A DNA stretch of 64,000 bases, from assembly GCA_008508345.1 (NCBI GenBank), contig QNGE01000422.1, forward strand, positions 62,001 to 126,000, read 5' to 3'. Shown here piece by piece: positions 12,560 to 24,820 of the stretch. The stretch comes from Paragonimus westermani (taxonomy: Eukaryota > Platyhelminthes > Trematoda > Plagiorchiida > Troglotrematidae). A program made the translations under genes and the position numbers. The stretch's first letter is position 1, and each line of letters begins with the position of its first letter. The notes under the pieces are model-generated. The model had not been told where the DNA came from and made no database searches. It saw nothing but the letters and a program-made list of their open reading frames with translations.

Positions 12560-15115
12560 TATGTCATTCAATAGCTAAACATAGTTAGGCCGGCAGGTTG
12601 AACTAAGATGGAAACTACGCTTAAAACGCAAAACACAACTACTACTTTCAGAAACCGTCAGTTGGTTGTGTCCCCTGACGTCTTTTAGGTTATTTTATCC
12701 TTCGTTTTTGGCAACTAAAAACAGAATTCGTTCGAAGCAAGAGCTTACGTTCACGCCTTGAGATTCATTAGTACATTTGCTAATAAGTTACACATGACGA
12801 TCATGAACAGTCTACTCACCAGGAATAGTTTCTGTCACTATTTCGACAGCCTATGTTGAACATTCGTTTGATAGCAAGGCAAAAGGTCTGCTTTATACCG
12901 CACTGTTCAAAAGTCAACATTTATAGTTAAAAATTCCAAGAAAGTTATTTTTCCATCGCCATCGGTTACACGTTAAACAGTAATTTCTATTCTAAGTGTA
13001 GATCGGTGGTACAGTATCCATTTAAAACTGTCGTCGGTTTGACGGAATTTACGATTACAGCTGATAGCTGTAAGGAGATTTTTGGGAATATAGTGTGTCC
13101 AGATCGTCTTGTACCCCGAATCTGCTACGCTTTCATCAGTCACACTAAACTGTGTTTGCTTTTCCGAGTGATATTCTAGGTCAAACGCAAGCTGAACATA
13201 TTCATGCCGTCCAGAGAACAGCCTAAAACTCTAAATGCAAATGAGCCCTAATCGAACAATCATGCAATTATCTTCATCCTAAAAACTTCCTGTCACCTTG
13301 TATGTTAAGCAGAGTTAGTCCTTTTGCAAAAGTAGGCATGAAATCATTTCTGAATCATCTTTCTTTGTAAGCATCATGAATGACTGTACTGTTTGATTAT
13401 GTCTGATGTACAATGCTCCGTACAGCGTTCGACTAATCGAAAATCTGGGTAATCTGGTCAATATTTTCATGGTTACTTTCAAGCAGCGCCAACGCTTCCC
13501 GATTCATATCTTGCGTTAACCTTACCATAAAATCAGCCCTTTTCAAACGCCAGGCTCGGGGTAGTGTTGGTGTGGGAAATATTTCAGTCTAACTCCTAAC
13601 CGGACAGTGTGATTGCGCAAACTAACCAAATCTCAGTGACAGCACTAACCAGTGGAGCGTCGAAGTGAGGGCCTAATATGAGATACCAGTCCAAGATGAT
13701 TGTATTAGACAACTGACCTTTGAAATATCAGTACAACTTTGAAGAACTCTCCACTACCGTAAAACCACAGACTGGTTAACTAGACCTTTGTCTATTGGCC
13801 TTGTAGGAATGCTAGTACCTAAGCGGTGTGCATCTCATTGGATACATAAAATCGCGTATAACTATGTGAACAATTGTGTCAAGCTCACCGACAAATGTTT
13901 GCTTCTGAGGACCAGTGTTCATGATTAAAAGAACATGGGCAAATCGACATCGTATCTGGAAAACATCTGAGGAGAGGACAGAAGTAAACCACATTGATGA
14001 ATTGCCAGAGAATATTCAGTGATCGGTAACTCGACCGGATATAACTTATCAAATAATACGATGTGTTAAGAGAAATTTCACGAATTATGTTCACCAAAGT
14101 CTTACTGCTGATCATTACCCTCTAACTACGAGATAAAGTGAACCTACACTGGAACAATCGACGTTTCACTAGCACTAATCTGCTCCCACCCAGTTGGGAT
14201 TCAATATTTAGGTAGTTGGCATGTTTTATGGACAACAAAAATGAGAGAAATTGATGAGAATTCTGACTTTGTTGCATTGGTCATATACACGCAAGACTCC
14301 CTTTTGAAAACAATGGGAAGAAAATCGAAAACATTTGTTTTTGATTAATTTTTCAGCTCTTTCTCATTTAATAAAATATTGCAAAACTAATTCAATGCGT
14401 TTATTGTAGGGAAACGAAATAGAAAGGCGTCTTGCTTAAAACATGGTTGCAACACAATAACTTCTTTGAAAAGCAAGTGCGATAAGTATTGATTTTGAAA
14501 CCGACTAGGAGATGGAGGAAGGGTATGTGATCCTTTATTTCACCTGACTTAATACGACGGGGTCCCGGGTCGACATTAATTACCTCGGTCAAGTAGAATC
14601 TAGGTTTTAAGGTTGATTTAGTTTTGACACAATCTAGGCCTTCAGATCAGAACTAATCAACCCTCCACAAGATGGGACGGAATAAAATCTAATTTTCTTC
14701 TGCCACATTCACGGTTGACAGAACACTAGTGAACACAGATGATCAACCATAGAATTTTCCTACACAATAATGCAAGTTAAACTTCAGTCACACAAATTCC
14801 ACAATCAAGAGTGATGCTGACAGAACCATGGGACAAGCGGATAAGGGCATTGGTTCGTAGCGCGAATGACTGCCGATTTGAACCTCCATTCAGATTATCT
14901 CTATGTGACAAGTACACACAAGGAGAAGCCGGGCGCGGATGATCGGATTTAGAGTGGGCATCAAGAATTATTGAGAAAAAACAAGGCGGATTAACCTTTC
15001 TTTAACTTGACATTCTAATGTTTCACATTGGATCACTGTTAATCCGTCAAATATGGCTTATCGTACACAACTTTCGATGGGTTACTCACGTAGTACAGTT
15101 TACGATGTCCTTGTC
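12560..15115. other. Unassigned DNA
   Basis: No gene or element was recognised. Overlapping minus-strand frames of 60 to 76 codons at 13812-14115 and a 63-codon frame at 14401-14592 look like chance frames. A weakly tRNA-like stretch occurs around 14846-14890, with GATTTGAACCTCC, but it is too degenerate to call. Confidence 0.45.
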
Positions 15116-15116
15116 T

Positions 15117-15611
15117 AGTCATTAAACCGAAATCACACTTCAACTTACTGATGTGGTAGAAGACTTGAACCGTCTTCACGTATTTGACCACCGATGTCTG
15201 CGTTCAATTGCTCGTATCGGGTGGCACCAGCGTGTAAGTAACGAAGAGGTTAGAAATCGGGTGTTTGATACTGATTGTCAAACGAGTTCTTTTGTCCAGT
15301 CTCTACGTTTGCACAGGCTTAGATGGTTAGGTCACGTATTAAGGATGCCAGCTAGTCGTCTTCCACACCGAGCACTGTTCGCTGACACTGCGACAGACTG
15401 GTGTAAGGTGTGGGGTGGACAGACAATGACCTGGCGTAGGAAAATGAAGTCGTTCACGAAGGAGTTGGTCACTGTAGATCGAGTTCGTCTCCCGGGCTAA
15501 GGCCCTCGTGACTCACAGAGTCGGTGGTTGGAGGCCCTAGGTGAGGTGGCGACTAATCGAGCTCAGTGGCGTGAATGTTGTCGTTGTTTGTTCGAGTTGT
15601 CTGTGAAGTGA
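15117..15611 (+). pseudogene. RTE/SR2-like non-LTR retrotransposon, C-terminal tail of the RT protein
   Basis: The frame from about 15117 encodes the conserved tail found after the reverse transcriptase domain in RTE-type elements of flukes. The marker segments, in order, are FDHRCLRSIARIGWHQRVSN, HRLRWLGHVLRMP, a basic WRRKMK segment, and after a stop RWLEALGEV with RAQWRECC. In this family the tail follows the palm and thumb domains, neither of which is visible upstream, so the copy is 5'-truncated as non-LTR insertions often are. A TAA at 15498-15500 interrupts the frame, where related proteins usually continue through a Trp in PGWGPRD. The same frame then resumes to a TGA at 15609-15611. 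The apparent start at 15153 is GTG and is not a real start. Assignment to RTE/SR2 rather than another non-LTR clade is from recall. The element is dead. Confidence 0.75.
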
Positions 15612-15860
15612 GTGTATTTCATTACGCGGGGCAGTGAAAGCCGTAAGGAAGCCGGCTGTCTCGCTGATGACGCCTTACTCTCACTTGCAGCTCGGTTGTT
15701 TGTTTGCAAGGTGTAGGCACCTTGATGTTGAATGTTTGAATACAGACGTAGTTATTTTCAGTAGTTGGGTCCCTTCCCATCTGATTCTTTTTCTCTTCTC
15801 TTTTCCTATACAGGGTTTGCCTTTTCTTTATGGTTGTGTGGCGGTTAAGAATTAGTGTGA
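15612..15860 (+). other. Probable 3' untranslated tail of the RTE-like copy
   Basis: The sequence after the final stop includes GGTGTAGGCACC, a short hairpin-forming stretch, and a pyrimidine-rich run near 15788-15815. It contains a plus-strand frame of 73 codons (15634-15855) with no known similarity. I infer that it is the 3' UTR of the retrotransposon because it directly follows the stop codon. No poly(A) or simple-repeat tail is obvious, so its end is uncertain. Confidence 0.35.
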
Positions 15861-18800
15861 ACCGCTGATGTATTGCTGTCTATGATGAATGTGGGTTGAA
15901 AGCGAAATTAATGAAAATGCCGAAAGTGGTATGTTGGTTGCAAGAACTGTTGTTCGACACAAAGAATGTTGAGTTCCTGCTGAACACACTTTCCGTTTCC
16001 ACTTTCAAAACAAGTAACGGGTGGGCAACAAAAATACACAATTACATAAGAGTTGATTTCGTTCATTGTCTACTTATGAACATAAGCAGTAATAAAACTG
16101 TCATGTAAGATGTATGATCTAGTGACAGTTTGTTCGTCCTCCTCAGTTACATACACGAAGTGATAACCGAAATGGTGTAGGAACGGATGCGCTTGAGTAA
16201 AGTGGTTGTGTCTATCTAACAATCGCAAGTTGTGTGGCGTTTCGGTATTTGATAGTTTAATCATGTACTAAGAATCATTATAAGCAATTTAGAAAGTAAA
16301 CTGGATGAACAGTGGACAAAAATATAGGTTTTGTAGTTAAGTAGATAAGTTAACTCTAATTGCATTGCCCCTCAAACGAATCAGTTTAAATAAAACTAGT
16401 CTTTAAATTCTTACATCTTGTTGGCATGAAAAGCAGCCGTATTTTTAAATGAAAATTAGATGAGTTAGAAACATTTACACCTCAAGATGAACGGTCAGTT
16501 TTCTCCCTGCCTAATTTACTGAAAACTTGAAACCAGTATCTCCGGTATGCTGTTTGACTTTTGCGTTGGATTGAACATAGTCAAACGTGATTCCCATCGA
16601 GCCGATAAGCTATTTAATGCTACCCAGTGCTGAAGCTGCTGTTTTTAGATTAAACGGTTCAACCGTTTGCTCTGAAAAATGCTCTTATGTGCCCCACAGC
16701 TGTCATACTCAAAGATCTTAGCATTAGACTTAAATTGCAGGAAAGTGCTCCACAAATTTTGTGATGATCGGTGAATCGCGCCCAGCCAGTGTTGATGGAT
16801 GGACGTCTTCTACTCTCAGTTTTATGATTGTTTAACATCGTGCCAACGGAGCAGTGAAATGTAGGTTGTTGACGATAGCAACTTGTGTTATCCCAGGTGG
16901 TTTAAATTCAACGTGTCAAAAAATAGCGGGCGAAGCATTTAGTCTATCAAGCTCAACCATCCAAATAAAAGGTAATCAAGCGAAACTTCGGAACAATTTT
17001 GCTTAGTCGATTTCGTTCACTACTATCCGATCACTAAAGCTCAGTTAAATTTGGGTTAATACGGGTTTCTGTAACATGTCCTTTAGAGAGATGAACTATC
17101 TGAATCAATATGACAGTCCACTGACTGGATATGTCGAGTGATTGTCATCGTCAGGTTTTTCACTTTACTGATCAACAGTACGAGATTTCGGTTGATATAA
17201 CGTGCGCAACACACGTGACTGCAGCCTTTGCATTAAGATAAACTGTCTAGCAACTTCTTTTTAAATAAGCATTAGGCAGGAAATTCGTCGTTTTTAACCA
17301 CCACCATTAGTTTGATATCCTGCAGCGACTACGATATAAACACCACTGCAGTTGTTACGACGGAACCGTGTTGATAACTGTACCGTCGATCTCTTATTAA
17401 GCGCGGCTGGTCTACTATATACACGACTTCAAGCACATTTTTCAGCCAGCGTTATTCAGATACGTCTGTGGGAAATATGCAATAGACGGCCTGTTGATTC
17501 CCATGTGTGACAAACAGGTTGGAATCGTGAAGTTCGTTAAACTTGTTACGTAATATTTTGATTATTGACAAGAAGCAGGGCCGTTGACCGGTATGCCTTG
17601 AAAGCCATTATTCACTTATGCATGTTCTCTTGCCTTTGTCAGTAACATGAGCAAACATCTTGCTGATCCATCTGATGTGCGATGCTGTGATGTTCTACTG
17701 GTAAAATTTTCATTTCAGCCTTATATGTCTTGTTTAATAATGTCAGTTTTGGCGTGTTGTTGCGTTATCCACCGTTCTTTTAAGGCCTACCTGTCATGTT
17801 ACCAAACAGCTAAGTGAATCATTGATTATTTTGCGGCGATAATTGAATCTTTGAAGTACGAGAGTGTTTGGATGCTCTCGTTCAACTTGTAGTTTGACAG
17901 GTCTCTTTCTTAAGAGCAGAATACAGTTCCTCGAGTTATCTTGTCTTCCCGTGACTGCGAAAAGCATTTTGTGGGCCACCGTTTCCTAGTGATGTTATTC
18001 AAACGGAATCTTAAGCATATAAATGGCCTTCGTCATTTATCTGTTGCCGCGGTTAGGGAGGATACAAAACAGATTAAATTCGTAAACGACTAACAAGGAA
18101 CTTGATAAAATGGGAACATAGCTGAATTCCAGTGGATTTGCTTAACACTGTGCACCTAGATGTTTTGTCAAGTAGTCTTGTTTTAAAATTGTCACGAACG
18201 CTCAAATGCTATTTCATTCCAATGCTGAATTAACGCGAATATGAAAATACAACTTACTTGTTTAGGGAAAACATTTGGGACAAATTGATTAAATGAAACT
18301 CGACATAATCTCATAATATTGCCTATGAACTGTGATAGCATTCACAAAAGTTGTTAGAAACTAATCAACATGACTTAAAAGACTTCACATTGTTATTCCG
18401 TCACTTCCGCCTCCATACAGACTTTGATACTGGCTAACCATATTATAGCACAATATATTTCCTCTGAACTTCCCGTTTGGTTTAACTCTATAACTTGTGT
18501 GTGAACTTGTATAGGACACTAATGTATATTGACCAAACACTATTTTGCACCGTGACTTTTGTGATTCCGTGGAAAGCCCCCAGAGAGCACCGGTGAGCGT
18601 TTACTTTTCTATTCAAGATTGAGTAAACAAAACAACCGTTCTCGTAAACCACACCAAGTTCTTCAATCTGCAGTAACAATTTAGATCGTAGTGCGCGTTC
18701 TACTTCCGAAGAGCCCGTAAGAAAATAGACAGCAACTACTGTGTTACAAAAGAAAGTCAGCTGCTGGTATTGCGTAGAAATAATTATGAAACTGTTACGC

Positions 18801-21125
18801 CAAATATCATATACACAGAAATATGATATGCGTATATTCTACTTAACACATATTTATATCACCCTAGTAGGTCCCCACAGGGATTCAGTATACACTAGTG
18901 TTTGCGCTCAGTCTTCTCTGAAGGATAGCATCCAAGGTAAAATTGTATCAAACTAAAAGTGAAAAACAGGTGGGGCCAGTTAACACTAGTTAACCCTCAA
19001 ATAAATGAATCAAACTCCGTATGTTTTTGCTCAGTAGATGGGATATATAACTGCCGTTAAGAACCTACAAGCTAATGAATGAACAAGTGTCGTTTGCTGT
19101 TCTGTACAAGAAGAAATCGTTCAGGTTTAAAATGATCAAGATTCCCTCTGGAGTAAATCACGTCAGTTACGTGGTGTCCACCAGATCTATGTTATTGAAA
19201 TCGATCTTGAAAAATAGCACTATGAACGCTTTGAGGTCTTTGTAGACAATGACCTAGTTGCGAGTTGGTTGTACCACTGACCCAATGAACATACTATTTA
19301 TGCTAGCTACATTCTATAAACCTACAGTGCATGTTAAAAGTTCCAGGCTGCAGTTAGTATGTTAACCTCAGCACTGAGTAACGGAGTCGGTTCAGCCTGA
19401 AAATAACAGCAGAAGTTGCCCACAAGTGGGTTATCATTTATAAATTTCAAAAAATGCTATTGATGTGGTAGGACGCTTGGTCCAAGTTTACCGAGTACGC
19501 CTACCTGATGACTGGAAGCCATCACGAAAAGTGTCATGTGCGTCCAGCGAATTTTGGTCACCGGATGAAAGATACATATGCAACCTGATTCTGGAACATA
19601 TTAGTTGGACCAACCGCCTTCACATCGTTAGTGATGTTATACTTCATCAATTACTTTTCAAAGAGAACCTATAAGTGGTTTTACTACTTTACCAGAAAAC
19701 CAGCTTGTTAGAATACTGGTTTCATACTTGTCAAGCAATCTTCCCCTTATAGAAAACAAATCAATCAGGGCCTCAGCAGCTAGCGACCAGCGTATGCTAG
19801 TACAACAACGATTCTACCTCTGTAGTATCGGTGATATCGACCACACATCTGTTAGTATCATGGAATGAACACACTGTAATTCTTTTTTCACGACCTGCAG
19901 TTATTGGCTTTTGTAAAGGTCATGCTAAAATCACGTAATTTTACTCCACTCCCCTAGATGGGCAGAGTCAACCCCGAGTCGAGTCGATTTTTCTATGCCA
20001 TAAGACGGCTGTGCACGAAGCCAGTGAGGTTGAGACGAAAGATTCCACCGTTGGATAACTTAGTGCACTTCTGACTGCTTAATTTTGGAAGCCAGCTGTG
20101 TTTTGATCTCAAGAACAATATTCACACAGGTCCGAAGAGGATTGTGATAGTGGAATGCCAATAGCTTAAGTTCATCTCACCGGTTTATTACTAATAGAAA
20201 ACTTGACCACACGTTACAAATATATGGGTCTGGATTTTTCATTTCTCACGAAAGCAGCTACTGAAGGAGACGACTATGTATACTGTGGTAAAAGGTCACC
20301 ATCAAAGTGAATCTTTTAAATGAACAGACATTACTTTAAGAGATAGGATTGGCTGCGGTCTTTTGATCACCAGAATTACAGTTGTCTCGAAAATAAGGTG
20401 AATGACGAGGCAGCATACTTTGAGCGAGGTAATGCAGAGGGTATGTAGATAAGTTGCTGAGAGATTATCATTAGACCACTAGTCGGAATGCTTGTTTGTG
20501 CAGATGGCCATATCAGCCAGTAGGGGAAGTTTTCGAATAGGTTAACAGAGAAGCAGAACGGTTTGGTCAATTTCTGGTTTAATTGAATACCTGGAGATTT
20601 CCCGCAGTTTGCCGAGGTTTTGGTTAAAAGTGGTTCATCTAATATACATTTTATTCAACAATTATTTTCACCAGCATCGTCACTCAACCTTCTTGCAGTA
20701 AGCAATATTCCGTTTGCTTAGAATGAAACAATCTAAATTAATGCAAGTCACCTCAACAAACTGCAGTGGGGATTTCCAAGGGAGGATAATGAGCATTTTT
20801 ATAATAGTCTTCAGTCAAAAAATTAGTTACTTAACGAAATTACTCCTGTAATTATGTGGAATAAGAACATGTTGACAGAAGTTTGCTTTGCAGAAATTCA
20901 CCATCTGGTCAAGACATTTCTAAAAGTCAAACAAGAATTGTCAAGTGAAAAGTGGTGAAAGAAACTCAGTTGCTGTTGAACAACGGAAAGCAACCTATTC
21001 ACACTCAGATGAGTTTGGATAGTTTGTCAGTTTTAACTCCGCATTAATGAAGTGTGCATTTGTGGATTGTGGGGGTAGCGGGGCAACGTAGTTCAAGAGT
21101 CTAATCAGATCTCGTAATAATTCCC
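15861..21125. other. Unassigned DNA
   Basis: No recognisable gene or element. Frames are all about 71 codons or less, scattered on both strands, and none resembles a known family. Confidence 0.45.
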
Positions 21126-21132
21126 GGCGTAG

Positions 21133-21640
21133 TCATGAAAAGCAATGTGTAGTGAACAAGTTCGTTTTCAGTGATTTATCATCAGGCCAAATACACCACA
21201 TTTATATCACACATTTCACGGGAGAAACGTTAGGGGAGTAAACGGAGGATGTGTGGTTAATGAGGTCAATCAGTTCAATGTCACACTGCAATCAGGTATC
21301 CACTTGAACAATGGGTCTTGACAGGCTAGCCGAGTCGGGATGGCAGGGCAAATCCAGTGTCCAATTAGACTTCTTATGGAAATTTGAAAGGATTACGCAA
21401 TCGAAGGGCGATCGCTTCAGCTGTCACTGTGGTTCGGCCTTACTCTGATCTCCTCTCAGCAGAACAATCAATCCTTATGCGATTACTTCGGGAATACTGA
21501 AACATTCAGCAGTAAATTGCAAGGAAGCACTAACAATCGTACCTATGTGTGGCTTTTTTAACTGAGATTTGCTGAATAGGCGGGCGTGTTTAGATAAACT
21601 TACAAGAACAGACAAATTGAAATCATGGGAAAATACGAAA
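21133..21640 (-). pseudogene. Decayed Penelope-like element, GIY-YIG endonuclease end and 3' tail
   Basis: Two independent signals on the minus strand place a PLE 3' end here. First, 21133-21207 matches the tail of the better PLE at 63614-63682. Both read ATATAAATGTG, then GTATTT, then GCCTGATGAT, then CTTGTT, CTAC and CATT in the same order. Second, translation of the minus strand upstream of that tail gives TAEAIALRLRNP (near 21394-21426), which matches the region of the catalytic Glu in the endonuclease of the intact copy (IAEAISIRLYSP). Further upstream a stretch reading VYLNT occupies the place of the YIGRT motif. Stops and shifts are frequent. In PLEs this domain nicks target DNA for priming; this copy is inactive. 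The 5' limit is uncertain. Confidence 0.6.
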
Positions 21641-23490
21641 CCAATTGACTGACTTGCAACACCTAGAAACCGATGGCAGCGGAATTATAAATACTGCTAC
21701 CGCTAGGCCTGCCATCTAAGAAACGTGGTTAAAATGACTGGTTAAAGATGAGCAATACCTGGATAATAGTGTAGACGGTGGTGATTGACACGTCTTTGCA
21801 AACGCAGGATTACATTATACTACGTTAAAAGTGACTTTGAAGTGAACATTTATTGTGTTGGTGAATTCTTGTCAACCTGTGGTGTAGAAATCCACCTAGT
21901 TAATCCGCAGACTGGACTCTAAGAAGTCTTTTGGACTAAGCCTATATTCAGAACGCTGCTCTTAGTTTGTTCATTTAAGACTTCAAAAATAAATTCCACA
22001 TCGTACAGACTCAATAACTCATGTGAAGAATTTGTTGGACCCTGAAACCAGTTTAGTTAATGTATTTTGTAGACAGAAGGGAAGAAAATATTTGAGCGTC
22101 AAAATGATAGTTGATCAGTTCAACGGACCAGGACAGCTTGATACTGAAAAGAAACAAGACAAAAGTGGGGCAATTAATTCACGATGAAGAATGTTGGGAT
22201 TATTTGATGGTTTTCAGCCTGTCCACTGAGAGTGATTAAAGAAGTCTGTGGGAGATATTATAACACAATATTTGCTGAGAATTAGAAGCATCTTCCCAGT
22301 GATTCACTTGATGTTAGTCTTGTGATAGGGGAAGTAATAGCGGGTTGTCATACTTCTACAAACCATGAATCCCGTGAATACGACCTAACATTTAATGATC
22401 AACAATTGCTGACCGCTAATATACTGATGTTGATGCGTTGGTTTACAACAGTAGACCTACAAGCAGCACGTTTTCACGAGTCTCAGTCACAGCTATGCCT
22501 GGTTACTTAGCTGTAGTTCGGATGTCCCTAACTTTGGAAATGGCAGGACGCTTGCAACTCTTCGAAGTTTAGCTATATTTCACTGTGATGACTTGGATGG
22601 ATGCATCTGCGAAAGTCAGGTAAACTGTGGGCACACTCTTTGGGAATAACCGGCAACAGTCGCTCTGACTCGTCGCTATTCAGAATATGAGTGGTAGCGT
22701 AGCATTATAAGAAGATGCGCTCTATCTGAACTCTAAAATTTCTGTAAAAACAAATCTATAACATAACATTTTGTGGGAACAAGTACTAACCGCCACATAA
22801 ATGACAGCAACCCGAATTCAAAAGCAAGTCGGACAAGAAACTACTCGTATTGTGTTGTAGGAAATACTTATTGTGTTCATTATGCTTTGTGTACAACCTC
22901 TTGGACAGTACTGTCTGTTATTTCTGTCTTTATGTCCCACTTTTAATATGAAGTCGAACAAAGCACTGCAGACCACGACTCACTCTGACAGGGTCCGTCA
23001 GTACATCAGTTATTTAGGGCGTTAACCTCAGGTCTCGTGTGTCGTCCATGTCTTACAAGCATGTGTGTTAGTTGGCGTCAAACAGTAAGATGTATATTGT
23101 GAACATGAGAATGACCAACCGAATGCTGCCTTACAATAGACATTATAGTCAACAGCCGCCCTTGTTGAATGCTAAAGGGTCAAAGTGGAACTGACGCCGC
23201 CTATGTTCAAAGTTCAACCCATTGTTTGGCCTGAGTGAACAATAAACCTGCAGCTTCCGTGTGGATGTGTCATTCACGTTCGGTTACATTACCCCATTTT
23301 GTGTTGTCGTTAAACGTTTCAGACTGCGCCGAAACCCTGGAAAAAATTAGATTTTTCACAGAAATGCACTGAATTTAATAATTTTTTTGGTATGCATGGT
23401 CGAATCAATGAGAGAGATGCAAGCATACTTAAAAGTCGCATCAAAACTGTCGCCTTCAAACTATGCGTTGGTAAAAAACGCATGAACACT
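21641..23490. other. Unassigned DNA between two PLE remnants
   Basis: Nothing recognisable. Part of the right side could be the missing reverse-transcriptase portion of either flanking PLE remnant, too decayed to be seen by eye. Confidence 0.35.
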
Positions 23491-23499
23491 CAATAAATT

Positions 23500-24620
23500 A
23501 TTTGAAAACTACCTGAGTTTTCCATTACTTTTGATTTTCTTCAATACGTTGTCTTTCAAACAATGGTTTCGTTTCCTCCAGCAGTTCTACCGTCATATAA
23601 ACAGAGTAGTCGTGGAAAGTCCACTGAGTCACATCATAGCAGAATTTTTCCCGCCAACATTTGAGCAGCACAGATCAGAGACTAGTCATCTTACAACAGT
23701 TGCGTTGACGACACACTAATATTCAGTTTATTTAATACAAGTGATAGATAATCTGGTGCAGCTTCTAAATAGTTGACATCCCAACCTGAAGGTTACGTGT
23801 GAACTCGAGGGCAACAAGTGCTTGACTTTTCTAGATATACTCATATATTGTCGACAAGATGGCTCCGTTAGAAGAACTGTCTGTGGGGAATCCACGTGGT
23901 CCATTCAATACTTAGATTTCGGCAGCTTCATACCGGCCCAACACAAAAGAACACCAGTTAACACTCTGTTCCCAAGAACGAGGCGAATCTGTTAGGATGA
24001 CAGCGCTGCGGAAAAAATAGACCTGGATACTTCTGTCTTACAATTATTGGTCACCCCTGAAGGTTCACAGATAAACACAGCAGACAAAAGATACACCCAA
24101 AGTCGCCATTGTGGGGAAAAAAGGCCTACATAAAGCTGCCTCTTATAGGTTATTATATCATGCATCATGCAACTCCGCATATTCACTTAAACTCAGGATC
24201 TACCAATGCTTTCAATCGAAGGAGATCAGTCTGTTGATGTTACCTCACATTGCGTTTACCGGTTGATATGTGACTGCGAAGAGGGTTGCATAAGCAGGAC
24301 CGAGAAATGCTTGAGCTCCAGAATGTAGGAACATTTACTTATATGGGTTCAGGAGTCCGTGTTACCCGAGAACAGCAATGTTACTGAAACGAGTGAACGG
24401 TCAGTTTTCTCAGTGGCTAGACAGGTCCTGGCTACTGGCCACACTATCAGTTCATCTTGAGTGTTCGGAACCTCATTACATCATTCTACCCTAACATTTT
24501 TTCGGTTTGTTGAGGCAGCCGTAATCAATGGACTCAAGCCAGCTCTTTGTGTTCAAAAACAAACGTTAGTGAACTGCACCCTTGCTCGGACTCAATGACT
24601 TATCCTGACCCATTTATTGA
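23500..24620 (+). pseudogene. Decayed Penelope-like element: RT palm/thumb to GIY-YIG endonuclease
   Basis: Segments of the plus-strand translation line up in order with the intact PLE at 61.4-63.5 kb. They are a motif-B-like stretch (FYRHINRVVVESPLSHIIAE, near 23590), the segment LTFLDILIYCRQDGSVRRTV followed by ESTWSIQY (23820-23910, against FLDVLMSRREDGTIQRKVYR in the intact copy), and GIY-YIG remnants HCVYRLICDCEEGCISRTEK (from about 24248). Last comes EAAVINGLKPALCVQKQTLV (24510-24570), which holds the catalytic-Glu region and the CAQK-like tail. The frame is cut by several stops, the YVDD box is not recognisable, and the YIG Tyr is replaced by Cys in CISRT. The element is old and dead. 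Similarity is by eye; alignment to the 61-kb copy would settle its limits. Confidence 0.7.
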
Positions 24621-24819
24621 TTATACACCCCTCCAGTCGTTTGCTGTAAGAAGAACTGATTCGTGTTACTGCAAATTTGGTGCTGATGAGTTAATATTAA
24701 ATGCTTGTATCTACCAGTTTTCATGTTCCAACTGCCTTGGTAAATTTGACTACCCTGGTAACCATGGGTCATTTCAAAATGTAGAGTGTTTGTGTCCGTG
24801 TCGTCCACTTATCCGTTAG
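24547..24819 (+). other. 90-codon open frame, possible second GIY-YIG fragment
   Basis: This frame overlaps the end of the PLE remnant in another reading frame. Near its C terminus it reads ACIYQFSCSNC, which resembles the start of PLE GIY-YIG domains (aromatic-x-x-x-C with paired Cys), but no YIG motif follows. It may be chance or a fragment of another PLE copy. Its listed first codon is TTG or another non-ATG codon, so there is no support for a real start. Confidence 0.2.
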
Positions 24820-24820
24820 C

